A DNA stretch of 64,000 nucleotides from Acanthaster planci. Its lineage: Eukaryota; Echinodermata; Asteroidea; Valvatida; Acanthasteridae. The translations under genes and the position numbers were made by a program. The stretch spans positions 643,338 to 707,337 of the forward strand of contig NW_019091409.1 in NCBI RefSeq assembly GCF_001949145.1, given 5' to 3'. This document shows, piece by piece, positions 12,555 to 26,233 of the stretch (its first letter is position 1; each line of letters opens with the position of its first letter). The notes beneath the pieces were generated by a model, which was not told the DNA's origin, did not search any database, and saw only the letters and a program-made list of their open reading frames with translations.

Positions 12555-13160
12555 GCAAGTCTGCCTACCAAGTCGCTCATGAGCAAAGGAATTAACAGCA
12601 GAGTCCAGAAATTCAAGATACCGATTGCTGATCAAGACTCAGATGCCTACAGATGGTGCTAAAATGTGTTAAGTATTCAGTCTAAGGTGAAGCCAAAAAA
12701 TGAAAATTCAGGCGTGGAATACAAGCCAAATGAGATCTTCTTCAAAATATTCCAATGAAATTATTTTCTAACTTCGAAGTATTGGACGAACTTAATTCTG
12801 CATGAGATGCTGGGTTTTGGGTGTTTTGTTCCAATGATATTTCTTCCAGGGTAACATGCTGAAAGTCTACCTGTCAAGTCAGTCATGAGCAAAAGAATTT
12901 CCAGAAGAGCCAGGAATTGCTAGATTACTGATCAAGATTCAGATGCCCGCAGAGTTTGCAAGAATTTCCAAAATGTTAAGTACATGTATTCATTCGAAGT
13001 TGAAGCAAAGAGTTTCATCAAAATTCTGATGTGGAATGAAAGCGAAACAGGACGTTTCTTCCAAAACAAGATACATGTGTACATGGAAAATTATATTTCA
13101 AACTTTGAAGTCTGTAACCAAGTTGATTCTTCAGGAGGTACTGGGCTTGGGGTATTTTCT
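12555..13160. repeat. Diverged tandem duplication of about 305 bp
   Basis: AGTCTGCCTACCAAGTCGCT, then CATGAGCAAAGGAATT at 12560, recur as AGTCTACCTGTCAAGTCAGT, then CATGAGCAAAAGAATT at 12866. Parallel GATCAAGACTCAGATGCC and GGTNTTTTNTT segments follow in each copy. Confidence 0.7.
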
Positions 13161-13432
13161 TTCTCCCTCTAAAAATGTTTGATGTATAGTTCAAACTGGC
13201 AATGTATCAAGAGGAAGTGGTCTGCTGCTACTGCATCCCAAGGATTTCCTGTCCGGATACAAGTACTAGGATGCCCAAGCGTGATTCAGGACCGTTCTGC
13301 GCAGGTTTCTTTGCCTCGTTAATGGTATCTTGCAAACCACACTTGTGTGACCACAAGTTGGTGATCTGCAAAGTTCAAATTTAAAGTTTCACGTACATAC
13401 ATGTAGTGTACTTGTTTGGAAAAAGATTTCTG

Positions 13433-13474
13433 NCTTTTTTGGAAAAAAATTTCTTGTCCCCCCCCCCCCCCCCC
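13433..13474. other. Ambiguous base and poly-C run
   Basis: A single N at 13433 precedes a run of about 18 C, probably a polymerase-slippage or assembly weak point. Confidence 0.9.
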
Positions 13475-13594
13475 GTCACATATTTTTTTATATTTTAGAT
13501 GCATTCGCTATGGATTTGAGGAACTTCATTACAGTCAGAGACATACCAAAGCATCACAGCTGCTCAAACGGATTGCCGCCGCAGTATACGCATA

Positions 13595-13688
13595 ATCAGC
13601 AGGCACTTGTCAGAGGTTTCGTCACCAAGTAGGGCCATGTCATCAGCAGGCACTTTCCGAGGATTCGTCGCCAAGTAGGGCCATGTCA
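13595..13688. repeat. 47-bp tandem duplication
   Basis: Two units contain ATCAGCAGGCACTT, then CCAAGTAGGGCCATGTCA, at 13595 and 13642, with a few substitutions. Confidence 0.85.
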
Positions 13689-16600
13689 AACAGGTTTTCT
13701 TCTATTTTGATCCTTGAGTGCATACCTGTTCTGATCCCAAGTGCATACGCATGGACTTGCTATAACGAGATCTTCTTTTGTGAAAACCAGTGCATTTTTT
13801 GCCTTGGATCTTTCTGTCCCAGTTTTTTGTATGATGTAGATCTGATATATACTGGCAAAGGAGCGCGTGAAGCAAGAATTTCTGTGGATGAATGATCGTT
13901 TCAACCGTGGTTGATGCGTAGGGCCATACTCAACAGTTGTAAATTAAATACAGGGTACACCTTAGAGGTAACAAATAAATCCGATATAAGTGGTTTAGTT
14001 CAGTTTTTGACTATCGACACAAATCGGACTTTACATATACATGTGGCAAAAGTGTAGTTTGCCTTTGGTGTTTCTATCCCAACTTTCTTTCCTACCAAGC
14101 TCATGTATAAAGTGTTTAGGTCATCAACTATACAATTAAACTTTTGGACGGCATCTGACCTTGGAAGATCAGTCTTGCTTTGTGTTTGCAGCATATTCCA
14201 AAGCCATTGGTCAAGTAAGCTGTTTTTCAACAGTTGACGTAAAAATCAATTTGACTTGAAGTGGTTCCGTCTATAGGTGAAAATGTTGTACCTCCTAGGG
14301 TTCTCCTTTCCCCTTCTTTAAATATTCATGTAGATTAAGGCGACCGAAGATGCGTGAAGCTGCCCTTCACTGTGCCGCTAGTCATCAGTGTTAAGTCTGC
14401 AGCGTGTGGAATTAATTCTGAGCAAGTTGCCCGGCACAGGTTTTTTGTCTATGTGCTCTTGTGTGTTAAAATGGTAAAATAACTGAAAACTAGACCAGAG
14501 CTTGAATCACATTGTGTTGAGTTTAATAGAATACTGGGAAAAAGTACATGTACATCTTTAGTTGTACAGTGCATGAATCTTTGCTTTGCTCATACCAGAA
14601 AATAAAAAAAATTGTGTTCCGTTTGTTCACTTGATTGGCAGCTGTTTTGTCTTGGACGTAGCGTTGGTTTCCCCTCACTAGTTTCCATTTTTGAGCTCTA
14701 CCAATAATGAGATTCACCTGTAAAGCTTTCTGTGCTGTATGTAGCTCATATCTTTGTAACACTCGAGTTCCAGTTGAAAGGATGCAAAAGAAAGTTGAGT
14801 TCGACAGGTTTCTTTGTGGTGTTGTAATTTCAATATTTACCCCATGCTCAAAATCGACTAGCAAAGATACTCGGTTGGATTTTGTTTGGTTTCATTAAAT
14901 GCTGTGATTTTAACTACATGTTCCGTTTAAGCAAACCCTTTTGCACACTCATGAAACTAAAAATGCCAGGAATAGTCACTGTTAAATTGAGGTGCCATAC
15001 TAACAACCAAAATACATGTACATGCAGTGAATACTTTAGGTTTAGGGCTTCATAACATGTGCTTTGTTTCAAAGTTAATCACATCCTGCAGAAATCACAA
15101 GCCTGTCCATCCAGAGTTCTTCATGGAGACATTGGCATGGATTGACAATCACTCCATCCGTCCACCCTTGTGTTTCTCACATCTTCTCTGATGCCTAATG
15201 GAATGAGACAAAATCGTGTGTTGGTGTCCTCATCCACACTCTGATAAGCAGCTTTTGGGTGAACCTTGTTCTAGCTTTTATTTAAACGTGCAGACCCTGC
15301 TACATGTAAACATGTTTCTTCCAGACTTGTGAGAATCATTCTGACCTTGTTAATTTGCTGACCACTACTAGTGTCAAAGATTGTCTTCGAACTCTACCTG
15401 CGTGTTGGATTTCTTTTTTCCTTTTTTTCCTTTTTTTTCTTTCGCCCAGTTTTTGCAATAACCCAGGTACCACATGATCTTCGGTGTCGTGCTCATGCTC
15501 TCTACCAGCCAATCTTTATATGACTACCGTTTGTCCTGCACTTCCTTTTCACAATTATTCCTGCGATATACGTGTACAAGCAGTCATTCTGGGTGCCAAA
15601 TCACATGATTTCCCTGCACTGCCCAAGTTTTTTGTGGGTTATGGTAACACGTACATCTGTTTGTCTCCACGCTGATGTAAGTTTTCAATTTAATTCATTT
15701 ACCATTTGTTTGTCACTGTGTCTAGCGCAACTTTTTGTGACTCGTTTATAAATTTATACTAGTTAACCCCTTCGCATCACAACCTGCTAGATTTATTAGG
15801 CTTCATAAACCTGTGTTAATTCACATACGACAATTTGATCACATTTTCTAAATGGTTTGCCATGGTTAAGATACCTTCTGAAGTTACCAAGGTCTTGCAT
15901 GCATTTTTAACGTCTGCATATTTCTGACTGGCAAGTTGGTTGCTTCTTTAACCCAGTGGCCATATTCAAATGGTGTGTATCGTGAGTTGTCTGGATGAAG
16001 GAAGGGATTGGGGGGAGGATACCCTTTTTGTTTGCATTTTGTCACTTTACAGCTTTGGAAGCAATTGCACAGCATCTTTGGATTAAGCATCATCCTACTA
16101 AGCTTGCAAGCTGATACACATCTCCCTTGAAACTGCTACACGAGTCCCTCTGGATCCCTTTGTCAAGCCACAAACTCGAGAATGTTAAGCTCTGAGCTCT
16201 TCATCACCTCTCCGGTGCCCATCATTTACTGCACGTTTGCTGAAAGGTCATGTTTACCCTATCTTGTAGCTTCACTGTAAGGTGCTCACTGCAAATCTGC
16301 ACATTAATCAACCCATAAAATTATTCAGATTCAGTATTCAGCATCAGTTATCGACAAACTTGAAAAAATACATCAGTAGAAATGATGTCTCCGTCAAATA
16401 TCAAATGCTTCATGTTTAAATTGCTACAAGAAGATCTGCATGAAGGGATATGTTTCTGGAATGATTTATTGCGTAGGAAAGGGAAAAATTGTTAAAGAAT
16501 TTGCCTGGGCGTGTTTGCCTTTGTTTGGTTCCTCCCTACTTCTGTTTGCATCCATTTAGGTAAAGTCCTGGAAATCCATCAGACTTCCGTTTTACTAAGC

Positions 16601-19600
16601 GTAGGTTGTAAGAAACGTGGTGCTTCACTTGTTTAAAAAGGTACACTTGATATTGAATTAATGTTCGTACGCGAGTTGCATTTGTTTCTTTAGCTTAATT
16701 TTTTGTCACTAGTTCAAATGTGAGAACCCATTTGTGTTTTGATTTGCATTCATTTGGGATATGTAATGCACGTGCTGTATTTCAGGGTCTCAGTTTACCT
16801 GCACAGACACAATTAGCATGAAACATGATTCGTTGATGAAATTCTTGTGAGTGCCTGTGGTATGTGCATATATCAGTCAGAGATGGCCAACATGTTAGTG
16901 GGTTATTGTTGGAGCGTGGAAGGGTTGGGGTAATCTGCTGTTCAATTGCAGGGTCATGAACACTTCCCAGTCCTCACAAGAGCTTTGTAGATGTACATGT
17001 CCACCACATGCCGGTCTGACGTCAGTTGGCTTTCACGTTGAACTACGTATAAGATAGCAAGAGCATTCTTTCATGGGAAAAGAATTCTCAGGCAAGTTTT
17101 TGTATTGAAAAGCTTTTCTGCCAATTTTGTTTCCATCTGCAAAATTTTAAAGACTACATGTGTATGTGTATACACTTTCAAAATTTTAGTACGTGGCTAA
17201 TAAACATGCAACATCAAAGAAAACTGCATTTAGTATAGATTTAGAGGAAGTCTGTGCTTCATTTTGTTGGAGATGCTGTGGTCGAGGTGCACCATAGGGC
17301 AAGTCGGTTTTCAGCTTCTCTTTTTCAGATTTCCTCTACGAGGATAGTGTCCACGATTTCCAGTGCAAGATTGATGTTCCAAGGAACTGGCAAGACCAGA
17401 AGAAGCCACTTTAAGGTCTCTGGCATTTCACATCAGTCCTGTGATGTACATGTAGTTGCAAGAAAGCCCTCAAGCATAGTAACTTCAGTTTCGTAAAAAC
17501 AACCTGTAAGTCGGACTTCATGAGTGTACATGTAGGTCTCGAGCACAGTTGCTGTCCATCAAACCTGTCCAGCCCGGTGCTAATATGCGTAAAAGTGAGT
17601 TCTTCAGATCTTCCCAAGTGATTGGTAACCTTTGGAAAAACAAAGTATAACACTTGATGTTGCAGTTGAGTTTCTAGACCGAAATATGCAGCCATTGATC
17701 CCATTTCTCTTCACCTGTGAGCATGGTTTTTATCTTCAGTATGCTGGTGGTTTCACTTATGTTCTAATTCCTAACTTTTCAGAATAGCTTAGAAATATAA
17801 TTCACTGCAGGTCCAACTTGAAATTGTACTTTAAAGGTACAAATGCAAAACAGATGAGATCATAGCTAGGGTAATGTGGGTTCGGGGTAGGTTGTCTTTT
17901 TTTTTTTATATTACAGACAGATGTGACTGGATTCAGTTTGTGAGAGCAACTTGAAACATGGATAAACAGAAGTTTTTCCGGTACTGTGCGTCTTCCAAGA
18001 TAATTGTGGTATGCATGATGGAAATCCATTGTGAAATCCACTTCATTAAGTTTTACTGTGTGTATTTGCGTCTTGCTATGGGGTGATCGTGATCATGAAA
18101 GCTTAATTAATACCAATGAAATGTGACAGATTTTTACTCTGGCAAGGACAATAAGCAGAAGTGGTCAATGTGATTGATTGCATGTTGCATTGGAGAAGGT
18201 ACAATTGACTAACATCCAATTAATTATGCTTTTGAAAAATTCTGATTGGGTGCACTGATATTTGGAAACTTTGAATTATTCACTGAAATTCAAAATCCAG
18301 AGCTGTTTGTGTTGTGATGTCCAAGGGATGTAAAACAAGGTTTGATGTTTGTGAAAGAATCTAATGGAACATCAGGGAGCTTTGGTGGGTAGTCCTTTTT
18401 TTTTGTTAATTCTAGTTGAGTTACAGGAATGATTGCTGTGGACTCGGGTTGAACTTCATACTGGAAAAAAGTGCTTGGAAAGTTTTCAGGTGGAAACAGT
18501 TTTGCTGTTTGATAGAAAGCTCATGGTAGGAAATTGTTTTTGTTTGTACCGAGAGGTTGTCCTTATTGCACTTGAAGAAAACTTTATCCTTGACCGAATT
18601 CGGAACATCTTTAGAGATTCTCGAAATTGTCCTTACCAGGGGAAAGGGAGGGTTTTTTCTTTGAGAGGGATGGGAAATGAATACTTATGCTTGCATTGCA
18701 GAAATTTCTGACATGATGCTGCATTTGTGGATTGTGTTTGTGCCACATGCTGTATTGAGTCGACTGGCCTTCTGTAGCTGATTTATAGGAGACTTCCAAG
18801 AATGCTTTCTTAACTTCATTTGGTAGGATTGATTCCTGAGCAGTTTTTTTTGAAAATGCTTTTGCAAAAGGTAGCGTGCTCAACATTTGTTATGCCTTGC
18901 ATTTTATGCACGTACAAATTTTTAGAAAGCCTTCTTAAAATTGACATGGTTTTATCCGTGGTTGCATGATTGTGAATTGGAGCAAAGCTATTTGTAGGGT
19001 AGAGAAATCTTGTTTGTTTGTAGGCTACAGATTCAGAGCCGAGCCTTACTCCCACAGTGATGTAGCATCATTCAAAGAGGTCTCTCCCGGCCACTGTCAT
19101 CTTGATTTGCAGCTCCTCTCAAAGATTTCCTGGAAATTCCAAACCTGTATGTTGCGGCACAGTAAGTGTTCGAATGCGTAGCTTTTTGTGTGTTTGCGTT
19201 TTGGGAGCCTCTATTTTTTCCCCACAGATGCAGCAGAGTCCTCATTGTGTTGTGTGTGTCCTTGGGAGTGAAGGCTTATGCTTCATATTTCCTAATCTGG
19301 ACTTGTCATTGAAATGTCAAAGACTGTAGTGAATATGTGAATGTGCAGTGATACTCTCTGTAAAATGGACACCACATGAACACGAAAAGTTCATGGAAAA
19401 ACTTGCAAAACAAATTCTTGTATTTCAACTTTTTGCCGGAGACTGAATCTGATGGGTGATTTCAAAAACTGTACCAAGCGAAAATAATGGGGGGGGAGAA
19501 GAGCAACTCGGTAAGATGTTCTGAGGGAATGGGCAGCCTGACTGGTTCCTGTCTCCTGTGATGTCTTCTTGCATTTTGGGGGGATACATAAGTGATATGG

Positions 19601-19719
19601 CAGCATCAAGAAGATCTCTATCAACAGGAGGAAAGCACAAGTGTGGAAATGGGAGCTAGTCAGGCTGAACACCCTGAACATGAAATAGGGGACTTTGCCC
19701 ACAACACTGGAAGAGGGAT

Positions 19720-20300
19720 AGTGTGTAATTGACGGGAAAAGTGAAAGTTGACTGGACTGGATGGGACGGGTATGTAGCTGACTGGTGGTGGTGCAAGGAG
19801 TGAATTGGGCAGGAGAAGTACACGCGAGAGGCTGGGCGGGATGTGGGTGTATGAAGCAACTGGATTGGCTGACGAGACGACTCGAGGGGCATGACATGAG
19901 GGGTACGAGGTGGCTGGATGAGGCCTAGACGGGGTGCACAGACTGGATGGTCTAGGAACAGGGTACTGACGGAGAAGACTGGATGGCTGAAGGGACGAAT
20001 GGTTGGACGGGGGGGAGTGGACATCGCTGACGGGACGACACAGGTGGGAGATGGATTAACAGGGACCGGACATCACTGACTGGATGGCCCAGGGTACAAC
20101 ATGACGAGGCAGCAGGCTGGGGTGGTTGGTGTGGAGGGCAGGTCTGAACGAGGCTGACTGGATGGGCTGGGTCTGAGGGGACGTGGCTGGCTGGAGTGGT
20201 GATGGGCTTCGTGGCGAGTGGATGCAGGGCAGAGCTGATGCATGGTCATGACGGGTTTTCGGGAGTGGTGGTTTGGCCAGATGGCTTTTCGGCATGGTGT
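19720..20300. repeat. G-rich degenerate tandem repeat (GACTGGATGG)
   Basis: About 580 bp have strong plus-strand G excess, made of variants of GACTGGATGG and GACGGGACGA. The long minus-strand open frames across it (Pro/Ser/His-rich) follow from the repeat composition. Confidence 0.7.
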
Positions 20301-23300
20301 GGACATCAGGACAAACTAGTCTTTAGGAACCTGAAGGGTTGAAGTTTGTGCATATGTAGTGTAAAAAATTGTGCAGGCAGTTGCCATGTGAAGCTAAAAT
20401 GGCCAAGGTCATACTCGCAAAATACGTCTGTAAAGACCATACTTGCTCAGTAAATCTCATATATGCTCACCATTAGGGCACTTCGGCAACAAAGTTGAAT
20501 GTGCCCATACCGTTTGCACTTAAGTTTTCATCAGTAAACACTGTATTTCATGTCAAAAACTTCAACTGAAGTACTTGCATTGTCTTGAAAATAACCGTAC
20601 ATGTCATTGGTGAGATTATATACGCTCTGGAAATTCATATACAAAAAGATTGGTTACAAGAGTCGCATTGTCAAATTTTTCCTAGACAGTTGTCTTAGAA
20701 TCATTTGATGCAACAGCTTTTGTAGTTGAAAATGTAGGCCGTCAGCTGGTTGAAAAATCGTCCTAATCCATGCTTTCTTAGAAAATTTGATGCAACTACC
20801 AGAATTATTGAAAGTGGAAACATCTTGAAAATTGAAGGGGACAGATGACAATTCGCCTCAGCTACTTTGTGTTATTTTCCACAACTCACGATATGAGAAC
20901 ATCTTGAATTTTACATGCATGTTTTTCTGTCATTCACATGTACAGAAGTTGAGGGCAAATTGACTGGATTTATTGAATTAAATTTTGTAGACTTATCCAT
21001 CTACAATAATGACTTGAATACGGCCAAGTCGGATCCATGTAGTTTGTGATAAAAGGAAAGATGCTACATATTTAACAGGGCAAAAGGAAAATGTCCAAGC
21101 ATATTGAAAATGCATGTAAAACTATCAAAGGTATGAGAATCTTGCAAATTCTATGGTACTTCAAAATGTGTGGGATATGCAAAATACATTCGTCTTGGCA
21201 AAGACCAAAAAGAATAAAAACTTACTGAGTTTCGGACATTTCAGATCACGTACATGTATTGTAAAGGTACAAAAACTGTTATCATGGTTTGGAATGGATT
21301 CAAAGACTAATGCCTGCAACCTTGCAACAGGAAATTGTTTTTAGACCTCAAAACAGTCCTTTTTCAAATTTAAACATGATGAAGGATCATTCTTGAACGA
21401 GACTCAAATCTTGAGTCTTTTGATCACCAAAAACAATTTTTAATGATTGTTACCTGCACTGTAGCTGAACTTGAAACATATCTTGCCAAAGTTAGTATTT
21501 TTGCAAAATGCATCTCTATATCTTAAAATATGCATAAAGCAGTTACTTGAAAGTCATTCAATTTTTCTTGGCATTTTCGTCACTCTTTAGAAAAAAGATA
21601 AATTTGTTTCTTTGCTAATTTAAATTCACTTGTAAACACAGTTCATACAGACTTGAGGTAATGTCTGGGAATTAATGTCTATCCTTGAGAAAATCTATTA
21701 CAAATGTGACCTTTTGGAAAACATTTGATGTATGAAGTAGTTTCTGCTTTTATAGTGCTACAGAAATGCTTTTGAAGTGCCAGTTGTGCATCTTGAAGAC
21801 CTTGATATTAGCATCGTGAATAAAAGTTTAATTTGATTGAGAAGGCTGACTGAAATTACATGTGGGTGGATTCGGCCGGCTATAAGGGGTGATGAGGAGG
21901 CCGGTTAAAATATTTGCGAGCTCAAACATCAATGAATGAACCCAAAAACACAATTGGGTTACACAACTGGTTGGAAATCACGAATTCTCTTCGGCTTATA
22001 CATTTTCTCATGATGTTGATCAAAACAAAACTGCTGTATTGTGTCAAAATTGTATTAATCTTGAACACATGTACAAGTTAGGATTTATAGGATGATTTAC
22101 TGAGGTTCTTTGTTTCCCGTTTAGAAAAATAGGGAAGGGGACTCTTGTACACGTATTTCGTATGCTACTGGCACAGTTTTCCAGTTCTTTCCCAAGAGTT
22201 CCTCGCATTTTGTCATTCAATATTTTGCTCTGAAAATATCAGTTGTCAGAGGCCTAGATAACCTTTTATCTAGGCGTAAAAATTTGAAAAAATTGGTACC
22301 TTACAGTATCAACATGAGTATGTTAAGAAAAAAATACATTTCTCGGCACTAGTACCTACATGTCGGTTTACTGTGTTGCATAATGCAAAATGTAGAGTAC
22401 ATGTACATATTCATGGAAGAAATCTTTTTTTATATAAATTCATTGGAAAGAATCCAAATACACTTATCTGCAACATAATTTAACCTATCATTTGTCATTC
22501 AAATGACATTTGTACATTTTGATATAGCATTGAATGACCTCAGATTTGTGTTCACAATTATGGAAATATCTGTTCGTTTTTAAAATTGCCAGACAAAATT
22601 AGGAGTACCAACGTTTTTCCCAGCTCTAAGATGTTGTCATGTACGAATTTTAAGGGTTAACATTTGATACATCAAGTTCCCGTCACCCCTCAAATGTTTC
22701 ATAGTGCAACATCTGAAGAACGTGTACAGTTGAAATCTGCTCCATCAGCAGATTTATCTAGAGGTGCTCATAAGGAATCCTGATAACTGCTTTGGAAACA
22801 ATTCAATTATGTTCTGTCATTTCAAATGGCATTCTGATGTTGGAATTGCCACTCATGCTCGGCTATTAGTATTGATTACATCAAAATGTGTGGCAAATTT
22901 TGAACATTGGAAGACAATGAGGATTGTAAAATTTTTGCAGTTCTGCAAAAGTACTTATATATTCCAATTGCTTTTTAGCACACTTGGTACATCAAGGTTT
23001 CTTGACTTCAAGGTTGCATAACACTTGTTAAGTATTCATTTATGCTTGCAGTATGCCATTTGCACATCACAAAAATCTTTATAAAATTGTGATGAAAATC
23101 TAAAGCTGGTTTATAAAATAAATCAGTAATTTGTCATTCAAGAGACATTTTTATTCATGCACGGGTATTTGATATTGAAATTCTCATTTGTGCTGAAGTT
23201 GGAAGATAAAATAAGGATTTTTAAGTTCCGTAAAAAATGTTCCAAAAGCAACTTGACAGATTTGATTTTATGGATTTTTCTTGTGATAGTAAAGACCACA

Positions 23301-24123
23301 TCTTTCCCAGAAAATTTTTCTGATATTTTTTATAAGAATTCAACTTAAAATCTTGGAAAGAGCAAGAAGCTCTTCTTAGTACCGTTAGGCGTAATTAAAA
23401 TTTTGAAATCTGTAATTGGCTACTGTCACTTGGCTCAAACTTGCACCAGAGTTTTAGTAACTGACAACCAAACCATTTAGGCACTAGAATAATCATTTAG
23501 GATGTGTGAAGATTCAGTTATGTATTCTTTGTCATGTGCGTGTTTTTCCAAGTACGCTTTTAGGCTGTTTCACGTTTTTATGAAGTAACATTATTGCACC
23601 GTCTTTAAAAGAGCCTTTGTTGCCCATTTCATAAAAATTTTCCCGAGGAATTTTTCTTGTACAGAACTGATTCTTAAAACCCAAAATAAAGTTTTTTTTT
23701 TAAAAATTGGGACTAATCAGTTAAGGCCGTGGAATAGTTTTCACAGTACATGTACATGCACTTTTAAAACTTACTTCTTTGATGATGTGTGTAAAAAAAA
23801 ACAAACTGAATATTACAACTTGGATGAAAATGTAACGGAAGTCGTAAACATTTCAGTGATGTTCAAACTGAACATGACATTTTATAAATCTAGGTGCATG
23901 TATGACACACCTGGTAAATCCAATTGTTGGAAGTCGTGAATGTGAACACTAAAATACTGATCTACCTCTTTGTAATCTTGTTTCTTTACACGTTGCATTT
24001 TGGGAGTTTTTCCTGGTTTCTCCCACAGGGTTTTACAGGTTTTTTGACTCCCTGATGCAGCTATACGGTAAGAAACAGGACGAATACAAAACAAAAACTT
24101 GTAAGAATGAAGAAAACACAAAG

Positions 24124-24129
24124 AATAAA
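24124..24129 (+). terminator. Candidate plus-strand poly(A) signal at the end of the unexplained region
   Basis: AATAAA is followed by a T/GT-rich stretch (TCTATTAAAGTGTTTAGC, then a run of T). It would fit the 3' end of a transcript covering 9.4-24.1 kb, but AATAAA is common in AT-rich DNA. Confidence 0.2.
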
Positions 24130-24150
24130 GAAATGAAATATGTATATTTC

Positions 24151-26233
24151 GTTATCAACTGTGTCCTCTATTAAAGTGTTTAGCTTTTTTTTTTCTTGTT
24201 AAATGCATTTAACGAGACTGTACATGTTCATGCAATTCCCCCCCCCCCAAAAAAAACACTGCAACTATCCATGTCCTGCCTGATATTGAAGAGCTATTCT
24301 GCGCGGAGTATTATGCCTGAAGGTTGAAATCGTTAACAGTGCAAATCCACCCCCACACACAAACTTTTTCAGTTTTCAGAAGAACTTGCACTCTGCGGCG
24401 GTTAATGGATGCCGTCCAGCTAATCAACACCCTGTAGTACATGTACATTTGTATAAGGACGAACGTGCAATCTACGATGTGTACACAAACGGGTTACATG
24501 TATTTCACACTCGCAAAGTGGTTACTATAATGAGTCCTGCTCACTAGGGAAACATGAATGGTTAGGGTTATGTGAGGATTGTTCAGTCTTGCTGTGAATA
24601 ATGGGCAAACCACGGATGTTTAATAAATCTGGACTCGCAATGCCCTTGATCAGCTTATAGATGAATCCACTTGTGGCCATTATACCGAGCCGAATACAAA
24701 GCTTTCCTGGCAATGCCCGCCTTCAAGTTTGTTCTTCCTGACTTCACTAGAAGGGGGCCGACCCACACTTTTGTATCCGGCTCGGTAAAATGGCCGCTGG
24801 TTGGCTTCTTTTTCATACAAAGGCGTTGCAAGTCCAGGTTTGTTACATACTCCGTGGGGCAAACTAATATCTGTCTGTGCTGGTTCACCTTAAGATCATA
24901 CTCCTGGGCGGAGAGATGTAGTGGGTTACAGTGACTTGATGTAACCCCTGACCCTACGTATACAGGTACTTTTTACATGTTGACTTACAAACGCCAGTCA
25001 CGAGGCCATAGGCCTACATGCCTTTATTTTATTATGAATGTTGCAAACATAGGGTAATAAAGGGGTGGTGGGGTAATAAGTGGTCTCATTTACTAATGGG
25101 GGGGGGGGATTTACCAGAGTGTAATTCGGTTTCGAAGCAATCCAAAAGAAATTACCTTCTCCAAGCAGCCCAGTGCAGTGCTATCATCCTCCAATACCAG
25201 GCTAAGCTCAGTGTGTGTACAACTGCCGTGTACGCATGCAAAGTTCAACATAACTGAAAATATCTAAAGAGGCTATTCAAGTCAAGTCTGATTACAAGAA
25301 CAACAGTGGGGAAGAATGATAGAATTACGTATGTCATTTTGGTAGAATCCACTGTGTAGCCAACAAGTGAACTCAAACCTATCCAACCCAGCCCTTCTCA
25401 GTTTCAGTGGCTTCTTTATGTCGAACTGTTTTTAAACACAGCGTAAGTTGATGAGGCAGGAGTTATTTCCAACCCTATATATGAACACAATTCCAGTGCA
25501 TGCCTGCCTTAAGCAGGCAGATGCCCATAAATGGGCTCATAAATGATAAACATATTGCCAAATTCTGAATGGTGATGATGAGGAAATAAAAATAGTTGGC
25601 TCTTTCATATCAGTGGATGACCGGAAGAACAAATGTTTTCTGTGATGTCTTTTTGTGTGTCCTCACATGAAGCACCGCATATCATATGTAAGCTACTCAG
25701 CTGTAGTCCTATCCAGCTACCAGATTTATAAGTCATATGCAGGTACCACGCCAGAGCACAAATTGTGCGTACACATTAAAAATGCCCCTTAAGCCAAAAG
25801 GTGTCTTGATATGCAAGAATGCTATCCAAAATTGAGGGAACATGTACATGAATGTTGTGCCATCACCAGTATGGCATCTCCCTGAATCAGAAAATAACTT
25901 AAGCCATCATCTCTCTCTCTGACTAGTCCAAGTGGCGTAACTGGGGTACATTTTGCAGGGTGACGCTTGGGGGCCTTCACTCTCTGGAGGGGACATGCAA
26001 TGGGTTTGGTCATACTTTAAACATGGCCGAGGCGGACTAACACCAAATGTTTTCCTTCTCTGATTTCTGAGCGAGGGGGGTTCATGCAGTGGGAGGGATC
26101 ACAGCGTTGAGTAGGGTCCCCTTTGACCCCCCCCCAATTTACTTCACTCTTCCTGACCCAATTATTCACAAATTCTTCACAAACACGAACACTAGAGTAT
26201 GTCCGTATATTCCATTGTTTTCATGATCCATAT
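24151..26233. other. Intergenic between the unexplained region and the ZNF410-like 3' end
   Basis: Apart from the foldback MITE at 24675 and homopolymer runs (24238-24256, 25098-25110), no gene is seen. Transcription from the two sides would converge here if the 9.4-24.1 kb region is transcribed to the right. Confidence 0.4.
24675..24795. mobile_element. 121-bp foldback MITE
   Basis: The left arm GGCCATTATACCGAGCCGAA (24675 on) is the inverse of the right arm TATCCGGCTCGGTAAAATGG (24774 on). About 70 bp lie between the arms. Confidence 0.7.

Larger units (their letters stand above)
9401..24150 (+). other. Long region without recognisable coding exons; possible plus-strand noncoding transcript or UTR
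   Basis: Nearly 15 kb hold no exon I can recognise on either strand and few inverted-repeat elements, unlike the rest of the window. By eye the plus strand is T-rich over long stretches (for example 16681-16740 has 31 T against 12 A). The longest plus frames (131 residues at 10103-10498, 92 at 18433-18711) show no domain or conserved motif. A lncRNA, a giant 3' UTR or introns of an unseen gene are all possible. Confidence 0.3.

Noticed and set aside
19391-19897. 168-residue minus-strand open frame, Pro/Ser/His rich
   Set aside because: It overlaps the G-rich degenerate repeat; its length and composition follow from the repeat, and no domain or splice context is seen.
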